Origin: Oceanobacillus zhaokaii
Lineage (GTDB): Bacteria > Bacillota > Bacilli > Bacillales > Amphibacillaceae
DNA length: 64,000 nt
Assembly (NCBI RefSeq): GCF_003352005.1
Contig: NZ_CP024848.1
Coordinates: 2,365,001-2,429,000, forward strand
Direction: 5' to 3'
Both the position numbers and the translations under genes were made by a program. Position 1 is the first letter of the stretch. Every line of letters starts with the position of its first letter. The notes under the pieces were generated by a model. It worked only from the letters and a program-made list of their open reading frames with translations, had not been told where the DNA came from and made no database searches. Shown here piece after piece: positions 44,661 through 53,517 of the stretch.

Positions 44661-44802
44661 ATATAGATTTGAAAAACTTTACTTGCTGTATTTATTATAG
44701 CATCATTGGAGGAATTGTCCAAGCATATTTTCTTTTCCTGCACCTTGCAGCCTGCAATTAGTAAATAACGGCGTGCTGATGAAATATATCGGTATTTCAC
44801 CG

Positions 44803-44842
44803 CAAAAAAAAGGGATAGTTGCCTGCAACAGGCGACTATCCC
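44803..44842 (-). terminator. Terminator after thrS
   Basis: GGGATAGT(C/T)GCCT/AGGC(A)ACTATCCC stem followed by T8 on the minus strand, 7 bp after the thrS stop. Confidence 0.88.
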
Positions 44843-44849
44843 CCTATAA

Positions 44850-46799
44850 TTATTTTCGCAATGTCTTCTCAGCGACTTCTTTCTTGATTAAATCCTCGAA
44901 ATCCATATAGCTGTATGTTTCTGATTTTTGTTCTCCGTATCGGCGTACGTTTACTGCTTGTTCTTCAATTTCTTTATCACCAAGTACGAGAGCAAATGGT
45001 ATTTTCTGTGTTTGTGCTTCGCGAATCTTATAGCCAATTTTCTCATCGCGTTCATCCATCTCTACTCTTATGCCCTGAAGTCTTAGCTTATCTGCAACTT
45101 CTTTTGCATAGTCAAGATGTACTTGTGGTGAAACTGGGATTACCTTAACTTGAGTCGGTGCAAGCCATGTTGGGAATGCACCCTTATATTCTTCAATTAA
45201 GAAAGCAACAAAGCGTTCCATTGTTGATACGACACCACGGTGGATGATAACTGGACGATGCTCCTTACCATCCTCACCAATGTAAGATAAATCAAAGCGA
45301 TCTGCAGCTTGATAGTCAAGCTGTACAGTTGAAAGGGTCTCATCCTTACCAAGTGCTGTTTTCACTTGAACATCTAATTTAGGACCATAGAATGCCGCTT
45401 CCCCTTCTGCTTCCACATAATCCAAATTCATTTCTTCCATTGTTTCTTTTAATGTTGATTGTGCTAATTCCCACATTTCATCATTATCGATATATTTCTC
45501 TTTATCTTCTGGATCACGATAAGAAAGACGGAAATAATAATCTTTAATGCCGAAGTCTTCGTATACTTTTTGCACCAGTTCTACTACACGAACAAATTCT
45601 TCTTTTAATTGATCTGGTCGTGCAAAGATGTGTGCATCATTTAATGTCATTGCACGTACACGCTGCAATCCTGCTAAAGCACCACTCATTTCATGACGGT
45701 GCTGCAAGCCAAGCTCAGCAATTCTTACTGGTAATTGACGGTAGCTCCATAATTTATTTTTATAGACCATCATATGATGTGGACAGTTCATTGGACGAAG
45801 CACCAATTCCTCATTATCCATTTCCATCGGTGGGAACATATCATCCTTATAGTGCTCCCAATGTCCACTTGTTTTGTATAATTCTACACTTCCAAGCGCT
45901 GGTGTATAAACATGGTCATAACCTAGACGTTCTTCTAAATCAACGATATAACGCTCGATGTTTCGGCGGATTGTTGCGCCCTTTGGTAACCATAGTGGTA
46001 AACCTTGGCCAACCTGCTGGGAAACCGTAAAGATCTCCAATTCCTTCCCAAGCTTACGATGATCCCGTTCTTTTCTTTCCTCTAGGATCCGTAAATGTTC
46101 CTCAAGTTCTGCTTGCTTTTCGAATGCTGTTCCGTAAATTCGTTGCAGCTGTTTATTATTGCTATCGCCACGCCAGTAAGCACCAGAGATGGATAATAAT
46201 TTGAATGCTTTAATTTTACTCGTTGATGGAACATGAATTCCGCGGCAAAGATCAAAGTATTCCCCCTGCTCATAAATTGTTACCTGCTCATCTTCAGGAA
46301 TCGCTTCAATCAATTCCAGTTTCAAATCATCGCCAATTGCTTGGAATTTCTCGATTGCTTCAGCACGCGTTACTTCAATACGCCTGATTTCTAAGTTTTC
46401 ATCAATGATGCGTTTCATTTCTTTTTCGATTTTCGGTAGGTCTTCAGGTGTAATGGAATGTTCTAGATCCATATCATAGTAGAAGCCTTCTTCAATTACT
46501 GGTCCAACCCCGAACTTCACATCTTTATATAGACGTTTCACTGCTTGCGCCAATAAATGTGCTGCTGAGTGACGCATTATTTCAATGCCCTCTTGGTTTT
46601 TATACGTAATGATTTCAATCGCACCGCCATGTTCTAATTCACGACGTAAATCCACTAACTCTCCGTCTAGCTTGATCGCTAATGCTTGTTTCTTCAACCC
46701 TGAAGAAATCGACCCTGCAATGTCCTCTCCAGTTGTCCCAGGCTGAAACCCCTTTACTGCTCCATCTGGAAATGTAATATTAATCTCTGCTGCCATCAT
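44850..46799 (-). CDS. thrS: Threonyl-tRNA synthetase
   Basis: About 649 residues, class II. N-terminal TGS domain (5-65), editing/SAD domain with [15 protein letters not shown] and [13 protein letters not shown], catalytic core (about 240-540) with [42 protein letters not shown] and [14 protein letters not shown], and anticodon domain ([20 protein letters not shown] to the end). Complete. Two adjacent ATG codons (46799, 46796) follow GAAGGGAG; either may start. Controlled by a T-box leader. Confidence 0.96.
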   Translation of the reverse strand: MMAAEINITFPDGAVKGFQPGTTGEDIAGSISSGLKKQALAIKLDGELVDLRRELEHGGAIEIITYKNQEGIEIMRHSAAHLLAQAVKRLYKDVKFGVGPVIEEGFYYDMDLEHSITPEDLPKIEKEMKRIIDENLEIRRIEVTRAEAIEKFQAIGDDLKLELIEAIPEDEQVTIYEQGEYFDLCRGIHVPSTSKIKAFKLLSISGAYWRGDSNNKQLQRIYGTAFEKQAELEEHLRILEERKERDHRKLGKELEIFTVSQQVGQGLPLWLPKGATIRRNIERYIVDLEERLGYDHVYTPALGSVELYKTSGHWEHYKDDMFPPMEMDNEELVLRPMNCPHHMMVYKNKLWSYRQLPVRIAELGLQHRHEMSGALAGLQRVRAMTLNDAHIFARPDQLKEEFVRVVELVQKVYEDFGIKDYYFRLSYRDPEDKEKYIDNDEMWELAQSTLKETMEEMNLDYVEAEGEAAFYGPKLDVQVKTALGKDETLSTVQLDYQAADRFDLSYIGEDGKEHRPVIIHRGVVSTMERFVAFLIEEYKGAFPTWLAPTQVKVIPVSPQVHLDYAKEVADKLRLQGIRVEMDERDEKIGYKIREAQTQKIPFALVLGDKEIEEQAVNVRRYGEQKSETYSYMDFEDLIKKEVAEKTLRK

Positions 46800-46816
46800 T
46801 ATTACTCCCTTCAAAA

Positions 46817-46904
46817 ATTAGAAAACTTAGCTGTCGTCAATCTTCTTAGCGACGGCCTTAGTTGCACTTACGCAGTTGAGAAAGTTTTCCTACTTCTCAA
46901 CTGC
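46817..46904 (+). repeat. Family-A two-hairpin repeat, copy A5 (antisense to thrS)
   Basis: The stem changes are compensated: hairpin 2 is GCAGTTGAGAA/TTCTCAACTGC, perfectly paired although different from GTAGTAAGAAA/TTTCTTAACTAC in the others. Hairpin 1 is GCTGTCGTC/GCGACGGC. It lies between the thrS T-box terminator and the thrS ribosome site, 17 nt from the ATG. Confidence 0.85.
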
Positions 46905-46905
46905 T

Positions 46906-47192
46906 AAATTAAAAAGCGCTCGTTCCTTTGCATCAAATAAATGCAAAGGGACGAGCGCTTGTATGCTTCGTGGTTCCACCCTAATTCCCGTGAAAATTGC
47001 TCACGGCTTCATTGATCCTTAACGCGGATATGACGCTGCTATTTACTACTATTTCCATAACAGAGTTCAGAGGTGGTAATTCTTGTCGATACATTAGGAA
47101 GCTTGCAGCCAAATGACTTCCCTCTCTAATAATGTATGTAAGACTTAAGAATCATGTCCTCATCATTACTTTTTATAATTTTAGATTACTAT
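46906..47192 (-). promoter_or_regulatory. T-box riboswitch of thrS
   Basis: T-box AGGGTGGAACCACGAAG (46966-46982, minus strand), then the terminator AGCGCTCGTCCCTTTGCAT/ATGCAAAGGAACGAGCGCT with T5 (46910-46959). The upstream specifier region reads GAATTACCACCTCTG with an ACC threonine codon. Uncharged tRNA-Thr should stabilise the antiterminator. Confidence 0.9.
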
Positions 47193-47198
47193 ATTGGA

Positions 47199-47227
47199 AT
47201 TATAGCGCTAAATTTTTCAGAATGCAA
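47199..47227 (-). promoter_or_regulatory. Sigma-A promoter of thrS
   Basis: TTGCAT (47222-47227) and TATAAT (47199-47204) on the minus strand, 17-bp spacer, directly upstream of the T-box leader. Confidence 0.8.
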
Positions 47228-47267
47228 CTTTATTTTTAGCTATTTTCTAAAAGATTGTTGTTTTATT

Positions 47268-47657
47268 GATATAAAGTGCGAACTAACATAGGATCATATT
47301 TTGCTTTCTGGCCCACCGCTCCGGAAATACACTACGCTTTCCGCGGGCGGCTGGTGAGCCTCCTCGTGCTGTCGCACTTCGTAGTCTCACCGAGGCCTTT
47401 CCTCCCGCAGGAGTCTCCGTGTATTTCCTCCGCTGGGACTGTGCGTTTCTATTGTTTATCTACCTCTTTCATAGGATGGAGTGGTATTTCGCGCACGGCC
47501 GTTGATTGTAGCGGAGGGCAGGAGTATTCTGCGAGAATAGCACGGCTGAATATCCATCGGAAGCGGTTTTCTTCCGAAGGAGCAGACGGCGTTGTCCGCG
47601 GAAAGCGATTATCCGGAGCGGAAATCAACGTTGTTCTTATGTCGCACTTTATCTAAA
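47268..47657 (+). mobile_element. Family-B element, copy B6 (full length, inverted ends)
   Basis: The best copy. Ends ATAAAGTGCG (47271-47280) and CGCACTTTAT (47643-47652) are exact inverses. Module 1 (47308-47448) has CCGGAAATACACTACG paired with CCGTGTATTTCC and GGCTGGTGAG paired with CTCACCGAGGCC. Module 2 (about 47500-47637) has GGAGCAGACGGCGTTG, CCGCGGAAAGCG and GGAGCGGAAATCAACG. No protein is encoded; a long plus-strand frame here is an artefact of the high GC. It lies between the thrS promoter and ytxC. Confidence 0.8.
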
Positions 47658-47681
47658 AACCGCACACTGTAAAAAAAGGCC

Positions 47682-48548
47682 TTATTTTTTATCATGATTT
47701 AAATAATAGGCAAAAGGAAAATGGCGTAATGCTTGAAACTCGACTTTTTCCTGAAAAACATTGATAACGGTCAACGTCTTTGGCTCGGATGGATCGTCAC
47801 CATATATTTTGATTTTTCTTGGGGTCATTGCTACTAATGGAGCTAGATTCATTTCATTCTCATCCAATCCGACAATATAGAGGGGCTCCTTTTGCATCAA
47901 CGTGCGTAGTTCCATATTTGTAAACGGCTTTCCACTTTCTTTATAAAATGTAAAATTATTCCCTTGAATTATATGAATAACGGGTAGTAATGCTTCCTTC
48001 TTGGCAATATATTCTCGGAGCATGTTTATAAAACTTTGATGATCTTCTTCTCGTTTAAATTCATCAATGGCAATCCCAACATAATGTATCAGTTCATCTT
48101 TAAAGGCTTTTAGGCGAAACGTTACAATCGATTCATAATGAATGACCGCTGTGTTTTTCATACTAGCAATGAATAAAGAACTTAGTAATTGATTCGGATT
48201 CTTGGTGCGATCTGCTTTACTATTTCTAAGTTGGAGACTATCGCCATCGCCACCTGTATAAATCCATGTCGTTAAATCATGGATTCGTTCAATTTCATCG
48301 GAATTCGAATAATAGTAAAAATCCTCAATAATATGCTTTATCATAGTCCCCAAACGGTGGATGATGAATACGTCTGCCATCGATTTTGCTATTGTATCCA
48401 CCAGTCCGGCATGTACTGTTTCAAAATGGATTTCATTCCCCCATTCCTCATTCGCTTTCCAGTTAATTTCTATGTCTTTTGTATGACGAAATAAGTGCTC
48501 ACAAAAACTAATCACTTCCTGCTCAGATTCAATGTATACCGTTAACAT
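47682..48548 (-). CDS. ytxC: YtxC-like sporulation protein
   Basis: 288 residues, matching the YtxC family of spore formers. TVYIESEQEVISFCEHLF at the N-terminus, LTTWIYTGGDGDSLQLR-type central part, SIVTFRLKAFKDELIHYVGIAIDEFKREEDHQSFINMLREYI, and the C-terminal LTVINVFQEKVEFQALRHFPFAYYL. No enzymatic motif or membrane helix. The role is unknown. Start 48548 is chosen because GAGGGTG lies 9 nt upstream. Its place beside thrS and dnaI follows B. subtilis. Confidence 0.88.
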   Translation of the reverse strand: MLTVYIESEQEVISFCEHLFRHTKDIEINWKANEEWGNEIHFETVHAGLVDTIAKSMADVFIIHRLGTMIKHIIEDFYYYSNSDEIERIHDLTTWIYTGGDGDSLQLRNSKADRTKNPNQLLSSLFIASMKNTAVIHYESIVTFRLKAFKDELIHYVGIAIDEFKREEDHQSFINMLREYIAKKEALLPVIHIIQGNNFTFYKESGKPFTNMELRTLMQKEPLYIVGLDENEMNLAPLVAMTPRKIKIYGDDPSEPKTLTVINVFQEKVEFQALRHFPFAYYLNHDKK

Positions 48549-48906
48549 TAGCTTCACCCTCATCCACACCAAACTGTTACATTATATGGACAAAGCTTGG
48601 AAAAAATGATTAATTACGAAATCTAGTAAAAATTTCAATTTGAAATGTCACTTTCTAATTGTTTAATTGTATTGATAGGATACTATGACTTAATCTGGGA
48701 TAACCATTGCTAACTGGCCAGAAACGTATATGATAAATTAAAACTTTTTTGCTCAAGTCAGTGAAACCTAATACTCGATAATACGTACAATTACTAGAAC
48801 TTTCAATAATCAATTAAAGTTGATTGAACGATTTGGCATATTAGATATTTCATGAATGACCGATTATTTTAAGCTATTAAAGTGAATTTTGAGAAGGGAT
48901 ATGGAC
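48549..48906. other. AT-rich gap, no gene recognised
   Basis: About 350 bp between divergent ytxC and the broken methyltransferase gene. It must contain their promoters, but I can make no firm call. Confidence 0.4.
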
Positions 48907-49474
48907 ATGAGTTTAATAAATTGTTTGATAGATCAAGCTAAAAATCCAAAGGGTTTTATCGGATCAATAATGTTGAGGGTTATGAACAAATGGGCTTTAG
49001 AAAAGTCAAATATTGGAGCATATGCTGTCATGCTGGATATTGGCACTGGCGGAGGAAAAACAATACATACACTATCTCAAAAGAATAAAAACGGAAAAAT
49101 ATATGGTATCGATTACTCGGAGCAAGCAGTAAGAGATTCTATTAGAGCAAATAGTAAAGATGTAAAAACCGGGAAAGTAAACATACGTCAAGCAAGTGTC
49201 TCTGATATTCCATATCCAGATAATTCATTTGAAATTGCAACTGCATTTCAAACACATTACTTCTGGCCAGATTTAGAAAACGATATAAAGGAAGTATTTA
49301 TTTAGGGTGTTGATGCAGGATGGGAAATTTATGATGGTTGCAGAGTTATACAAAATCAATTACCATATGGAACCTTATAAAACTGAGGAAGAAATGATGC
49401 AATTATTAAAGAAAAATGGATTTAACAGGATGAATTTCATGAGCATAGCCAAAAGGGTTGGGTATGTATGTTAG
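48907..49474 (+). pseudogene. Class I SAM-dependent methyltransferase, frameshifted
   Basis: The first part (48907-49305) has VMLDIGTGGGKTIHTLSQ (motif I), IYGIDYSEQAVRDSI (motif II) and SVSDIPYPDNSFEIATAFQTHYFWPDL. It stops right after DIKEVFI. The next frame continues with the expected FRVLMQDGKFMMVAELYKINYHMEPYK to a TAG at 49474. At the junction GTATTTATTTAGGG carries an extra ATTT compared with GTATTTAGGG, a 4-bp tandem duplication that shifts the frame. Start 48907 follows AAGGGA by 7 nt. Probably an inactive UbiE/Methyltransf_11-type gene. Confidence 0.8.
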
Positions 49475-49520
49475 GGTATAGTAAAGTAACTACAATACTA
49501 ATTCACGTGGCAGTCTATTA

Positions 49521-49563
49521 AAAATAGGAGAAAGCCTATTTTTATATAGCTTTCTCCTATTTT
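49521..49563. terminator. Terminator overlapping the dnaI stop
   Basis: AAAATAGGAGAAAGC/GCTTTCTCCTATTTT, a 15-bp perfect stem. The dnaI stop TAG lies in one arm. A/T runs on both sides allow it to end both dnaI and the broken methyltransferase transcript. Confidence 0.85.
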
Positions 49564-50483
49564 CGACGATTTGCTCCAAATACTGCAACAGGATTGCTCA
49601 CCTGTTTAATTCGTTCGATAATCCGTCCCGCTTTGACCGTTTCGACGCCGCTTTTCGTTGTTGCAAGCTGGCTCTCTAGCTGCTCCAGTGTATAATTCGA
49701 TGTAAAGAAAACAGGAAGCTGCTCCATCATCCGGTATTGTAAGATTGAGCCAAGTATTTCGTCCCGGAACCATGCAGACTGCACTTCCGCACCAATATCA
49801 TCGAGCATTAGGATATCAGCATTTTTAAAACGGTCGATTTTCTCATTTACAGAGTCGTCTTTAAACGAACCCTTTATTTCACGAACAAATTCTGGCATGT
49901 AAATAACCATCGAAGAAATATTTATTTTCTTTAATTCATTGGCAATTGCACCTAAGAAATATGTCTTGCCAACCCCAAATGGTCCATGGAAATAAATTCC
50001 CTTTCTCGGAAGCTTCACACTTGCCTCACGAATAAAGCGAAACGCTTCTTTAACTGCCTCATTGCGATGTTCATCAACATGTATATCATTGATCGATGCT
50101 TTTAGAATTTCTTTTGGCACGTGTACACTTTGAATCAGTTTCTCTTGTTCTCTTTCTTTTTCATACATTAATCGGCTATGGCATTTCTCATAGGATAGAT
50201 GTATTTCATTCTTTTCGACATTTAGTATTGGTGAATAGCCGGGAAGCATATTTTGACACTCCCCAAATGATGCACAATGATTACATTGTTTAGATTGGGT
50301 TTTATACTCATATAACTTGATTAAGCTTTTATTTATTTCTTGCTTTGTTAATTCGGGATGAATCGATAAAAATTCTTTAATCTCTGGATCTTGAAGTACA
50401 TCATCTCTTATTTTAACGTAGTTTTCTTGGAAATTTTTATTCTCTCTCATCCATTTTTTTAGTGTTGATTGGATTGGTTCCAT
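49557..50483 (-). CDS. dnaI: Primosomal protein DnaI (helicase loader)
   Basis: About 308 residues. N-terminal helicase-binding domain with the zinc ligands CNHCASFGEC and CHSR (about 75-115), then AAA+ ATPase: Walker A GPFGVGKT (near 165), Walker B ILMLDDIGAE and sensor region FFTSNYTLEQLE. It loads the replicative helicase DnaC with DnaB and DnaD. The ATG at 50483 follows AAGGATG and matches the B. subtilis start MEPI; the dnaB stop overlaps the region just upstream. Confidence 0.95.
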   Translation of the reverse strand: MEPIQSTLKKWMRENKNFQENYVKIRDDVLQDPEIKEFLSIHPELTKQEINKSLIKLYEYKTQSKQCNHCASFGECQNMLPGYSPILNVEKNEIHLSYEKCHSRLMYEKEREQEKLIQSVHVPKEILKASINDIHVDEHRNEAVKEAFRFIREASVKLPRKGIYFHGPFGVGKTYFLGAIANELKKINISSMVIYMPEFVREIKGSFKDDSVNEKIDRFKNADILMLDDIGAEVQSAWFRDEILGSILQYRMMEQLPVFFTSNYTLEQLESQLATTKSGVETVKAGRIIERIKQVSNPVAVFGANRRK

Positions 50484-50488
50484 TGCAA

Positions 50489-51847
50489 TCATCCTTGAGA
50501 TCTATTTTGATGCGGCGCCGCTTTCCCACTAAGCAATGCTTGCAGTTCTGCTTTTTCTTTTTCTAAATCAATAACCGTCTGCGAATTTTGAATAACTTTC
50601 GGCTGTTGTTTTGTCTTGTTGCGGTCTTTAAACCATTCTGGAATAATTTCCTTAGATAGCGGCTTATAATTATAGCTTGTCTTCTGCTTAGCGCCCTTCT
50701 GGAATTTATTTTGCTCTGATTTAGCAAATTCCATCGCTTCTTTTGCCGATTTAATATTTGCACGTGACCAGTGGCTGGCAATTTTCTCTAAATATGCTTT
50801 TGACAGCTTCATATTCGATTGTAATAAAACATAATGCACGAGCACATTCATCACAGGGGCCGGCAAGCCTTGTGATATCATCACCTCACGAATTGCTCTT
50901 AAGTCTTGCTCAGATGCTTGATTGCCACCCGATAAATCCTCCAGCAATTGCTTTGGAGAGATGGTTTCTAATTCCTGAATGAGCATTTCTTCCTTCGTTT
51001 GTGGTTCTGTCACCTGCTGCTTTGGAGAGATGCTTTTCTCAGTCAATGCAATCGGTGTATCATAGTGCTTCGATTTAAATAAGTCATGGCAAGCCGTTTT
51101 GAATTCTTCTGTATCAAGTACATTTTCTTCCGTTAATGCCCATAATACAGATTTCTCCACTTCATAGCTATCTAAACCGTACAAAAGCACCATTTGCGAA
51201 ATTAACTTTCGATTTTCCTGTGTTAATACCTTCCCTACTGGAATTAATCGTTGCTTCAGCATTTGGACCATCCATGAAAAATCGATTGACGGCTCCGTTC
51301 GCGTTGGCTTACTGTTCTCTTCCTTAGGCTTTACCGCTTCAATTGAAGGTGTAAAGGTTTGAAATACTTCATCAAATGCGATAGTAATATTCTCACCCAA
51401 ATCACTTGGGGCTTCCTTATAATAATGATTCTTTAATGCATGAAACTTCGAGTTCCCTATTTGATGCATCAGCAGCTGTGAAAGCATTGCATCCTTGAAA
51501 AAATCGCTCGGGGCAAACGGACTTAGTATTTCATACGTAAAGACTGTTGCATTTTCCACTTGCTTTTTAAAGGTGTTCAATAAACCAATACCTTCCAGCT
51601 TTAATCTGGCTTTGTATACTTCATCTAGTGGGATATTCAAATAATTCATTAATGTATGATGGGTTTGAGGAGATGAATCGGATTGCAGCTCCATTTCATG
51701 CAACAATGTCTGATATAATGTGACTGCATGTACACCAATTAATGGTTGATAGAGGTGTGCCAGTGACTTTGTATAATCAATTGGCAAATATTCTTGTAAA
51801 ATGACATAATATCCATCAACTGGTAATACTTTCCCTAAATATTTCAA
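50489..51847 (-). CDS. dnaB: Replication initiation and membrane attachment protein DnaB
   Basis: 452 residues, the Gram-positive DnaB (not the helicase). DDBH1 domain (about 1-110, LPVDGYYVILQEYLPIDYTKSLAHLYQPLIGVHAVTLYQTLL), a middle DDBH2 domain, and a DnaD-like C-terminal part (LEKIASHWSRANIKSAKEAMEFAK, about 355-400) with a Lys/Gln tail. Works with DnaD and DnaI in primosome assembly at oriC and restart sites. TTG start behind GGATGAGG. Downstream of nrdR with a 20-bp gap. Confidence 0.94.
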   Translation of the reverse strand: MKYLGKVLPVDGYYVILQEYLPIDYTKSLAHLYQPLIGVHAVTLYQTLLHEMELQSDSSPQTHHTLMNYLNIPLDEVYKARLKLEGIGLLNTFKKQVENATVFTYEILSPFAPSDFFKDAMLSQLLMHQIGNSKFHALKNHYYKEAPSDLGENITIAFDEVFQTFTPSIEAVKPKEENSKPTRTEPSIDFSWMVQMLKQRLIPVGKVLTQENRKLISQMVLLYGLDSYEVEKSVLWALTEENVLDTEEFKTACHDLFKSKHYDTPIALTEKSISPKQQVTEPQTKEEMLIQELETISPKQLLEDLSGGNQASEQDLRAIREVMISQGLPAPVMNVLVHYVLLQSNMKLSKAYLEKIASHWSRANIKSAKEAMEFAKSEQNKFQKGAKQKTSYNYKPLSKEIIPEWFKDRNKTKQQPKVIQNSQTVIDLEKEKAELQALLSGKAAPHQNRSQG

Positions 51848-51867
51848 ATTACCTCATCCTTTTATCA

Positions 51868-52344
51868 TTATGAATCGTTCGTATTTTTCTTATCTGTTCC
51901 AATTAAATCTTTTAATTCATCTAAAAACACAGTAATATCTTTAAACTGGCGATAAACGGAGGCAAACCGAACATAGGCAACCTCATCGACTTTTGAAAGT
52001 CGTTCCATCACCATTTCTCCCACTTGGTCACTTGCAACCTCGGATGATCCAGAATTTCGTAATTCTTTTTCGACATCGGATGCAATTGCCTCTATTGTCT
52101 CTAAAGGAACTGGTCGTTTTTCACACGCACGAATAAGTCCACGAACCAATTTCTCTCTCGCGAATTCCTGTCTTGTACCATCTTTTTTCACAACAATTAA
52201 TGGTGCTTGTTCCATCCGCTCAAACGTAGTAAACCGGAACCCGCATTCTTCACACTCTCTGCGCCGGCGGATTGATCGGTTCTCATCTGTCGGGCGAGAA
52301 TCAAACACCTTTGTGTTTTTAAAGTCGCAATTGGGACATTTCAT
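51868..52344 (-). CDS. nrdR: Transcriptional repressor NrdR
   Basis: A 158-residue zinc-ribbon/ATP-cone regulator of ribonucleotide reductase genes. Zinc ligands CPNC near 3 and CEECGFRF near 31, with [16 protein letters not shown] between. The ATP cone is [30 protein letters not shown]. It senses dATP/ATP. In B. subtilis it lies between speD and dnaB; speD is not present here. Confidence 0.96.
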   Translation of the reverse strand: MKCPNCDFKNTKVFDSRPTDENRSIRRRRECEECGFRFTTFERMEQAPLIVVKKDGTRQEFAREKLVRGLIRACEKRPVPLETIEAIASDVEKELRNSGSSEVASDQVGEMVMERLSKVDEVAYVRFASVYRQFKDITVFLDELKDLIGTDKKNTNDS

Positions 52345-52371
52345 TTAGTTCAACCCCGTTCATGTTAACGA

Positions 52372-52767
52372 TCAATTTGCTTTCTTTTCCGTAATTAATG
52401 GTAATTCTTTATCAACTAATTCATATAATTGATTAATTAATTTTGTACTGTATCCGAAATCTATTGGTATCATCGACTCTGTCGTTACGGAAAAGTCGAC
52501 TGCCGTTTGAAATGGCCGTACCATGATTACTGTTAAAACAATAAACACTTTTTTCCCTTTTGTAGCAAGGATGCCAATTTCTCCATGCTCCTCGGATATT
52601 GAGTTTACTTTAAAACTATCGGATTTGGCAATAAGTTCTTCTATTTTCTTTAATGCTTTATCTTTTGACGTTTTATAATAACGTGTTTGCAGTGATGTAT
52701 CCCAATGATTTTCTTTTGTTTCAGCATGATTACTAAAATATTTGGATAATGTATTGCGGATAGACAA
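52372..52767 (-). CDS. Conserved-looking protein of unknown function, first gene before nrdR
   Basis: About 131 residues from a TTG start (52767), 6 nt after GAGGTG. The sequence reads RYYKTSKDKALKKIEELIAKSDSFKVNSIS, then GEIGILATKGKKVFIVLTVIMVRPFQTAVDFSVTTESMIPIDFGYSTKLINQLYELVDKELPLI, an alpha-beta sandwich-like pattern with one fairly hydrophobic strand and no catalytic motif. I do not recognise it. It is 27 bp upstream of nrdR and so probably in the nrdR-dnaB-dnaI transcript, where B. subtilis has speD. It could be a structural counterpart of small DUF1499-like cytosolic proteins, a guess. Confidence 0.7.
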   Translation of the reverse strand: MSIRNTLSKYFSNHAETKENHWDTSLQTRYYKTSKDKALKKIEELIAKSDSFKVNSISEEHGEIGILATKGKKVFIVLTVIMVRPFQTAVDFSVTTESMIPIDFGYSTKLINQLYELVDKELPLITEKKAN

Positions 52768-52789
52768 TCGCCACACCTCATTAATATTT

Positions 52790-52880
52790 TTTAGATAACG
52801 TGGTAATTCGCCAAGCCTTTAGGCGAATTACCTTAGTTGCACTTATTATAAAAGAAATATGTGTATACTTTATTTACTGC
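52790..52880 (+). repeat. Family-A two-hairpin repeat, copy A6 (antisense, diverged)
   Basis: Hairpin 1 is a perfect GGTAATTCGCC/GGCGAATTACC stem, different in sequence from all other copies but paired at the same place. The linker CTTAGTTGCACTTAT is conserved and hairpin 2 is degenerate. It lies 22 nt from the start codon at 52767. Confidence 0.75.
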
Positions 52881-53067
52881 TAAGTATCATTTATCGTATT
52901 TAATAGTTTAACATATTTCGGCTAATTCCTCTATCAATATTAGTAAATCAAATGTGGAAGCCCCCTTTTAGCGATGGAAGTAAGGAGAGAACTGTCAAAA
53001 ATTGGAACAGGTTTTGAGAGAAGAAATTTCTAAGGGTGGAATATTACGAGCAATGCTAGTTGGTGAA

Positions 53068-53250
53068 GTGTATATAGATTGTGAACTAACTTAGGATGAC
53101 ATTTGCTACCTTGGCTGTCGCCTCGAAAATACACTTTGCTTTCCGCGGGGGGCTGGCGATCCTTCTAGTGCTGCTGCAGTTCGGAGTCTCGCCGGGGCCC
53201 TTCTTCCCGCAGGAGTCTTCGTGTATTTTCTCCGCTAGGGATAGGGATGT
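53068..53250 (+). repeat. Family-B GC-rich repeat, copy B7 (left end and module 1 only)
   Basis: Left end ATATAGATTGTGAACTAACTTAGGAT, then CGAAAATACACTTTGC, TTCCGCGGGGGGCTGGCG, GGAGTCTCGCCGGGGCCC and CGTGTATTTTCTCCGC. CGCC changes in one arm match GGCG in the other. Module 2 and the right end are missing. It lies in the 700-bp gap between the unknown gene and gapB; the remainder (52881-53067, 53251-53480) shows nothing recognisable. Confidence 0.78.
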
Positions 53251-53482
53251 GCGAGAAAAATTGTTTCTATCCCTCTATTTTAAATAGAAACCTCATAGAT
53301 GTTGGTCGTCTAGTCTGGAAACTCTTAGGAAAAAAGCACGATTTACTAGTTGAAAAGACACTACCCGTTCTTTCCTTGTCAGCGAAAATCTACATTACAC
53401 TTAGTTCATGAGTTATATCAACTGCTCATTACCACTATTGTTAGAAATAAAAAACTGCCTTGGTATTTTGTAAAGTAACGGA

Positions 53483-53509
53483 AAAGCCACCTTTATTTTA
53501 GGTGGCTTT
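53483..53509 (-). terminator. Terminator after gapB
   Basis: AAAGCCACCT/AGGTGGCTTT stem with TTCC downstream on the minus strand, 9 bp after the stop. Confidence 0.8.
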
Positions 53510-53517
53510 GCCTTCGA

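Noticed and set aside
45620..46030. 136-codon plus-strand frame opposite thrS
   Set aside because: A His-rich shadow of the synthetase catalytic domain, without a ribosome site.
47276..47656. 126-codon plus-strand frame upstream of ytxC
   Set aside because: It covers a family-B element exactly; the frame is not kept in other copies, so it is a by-product of high GC.
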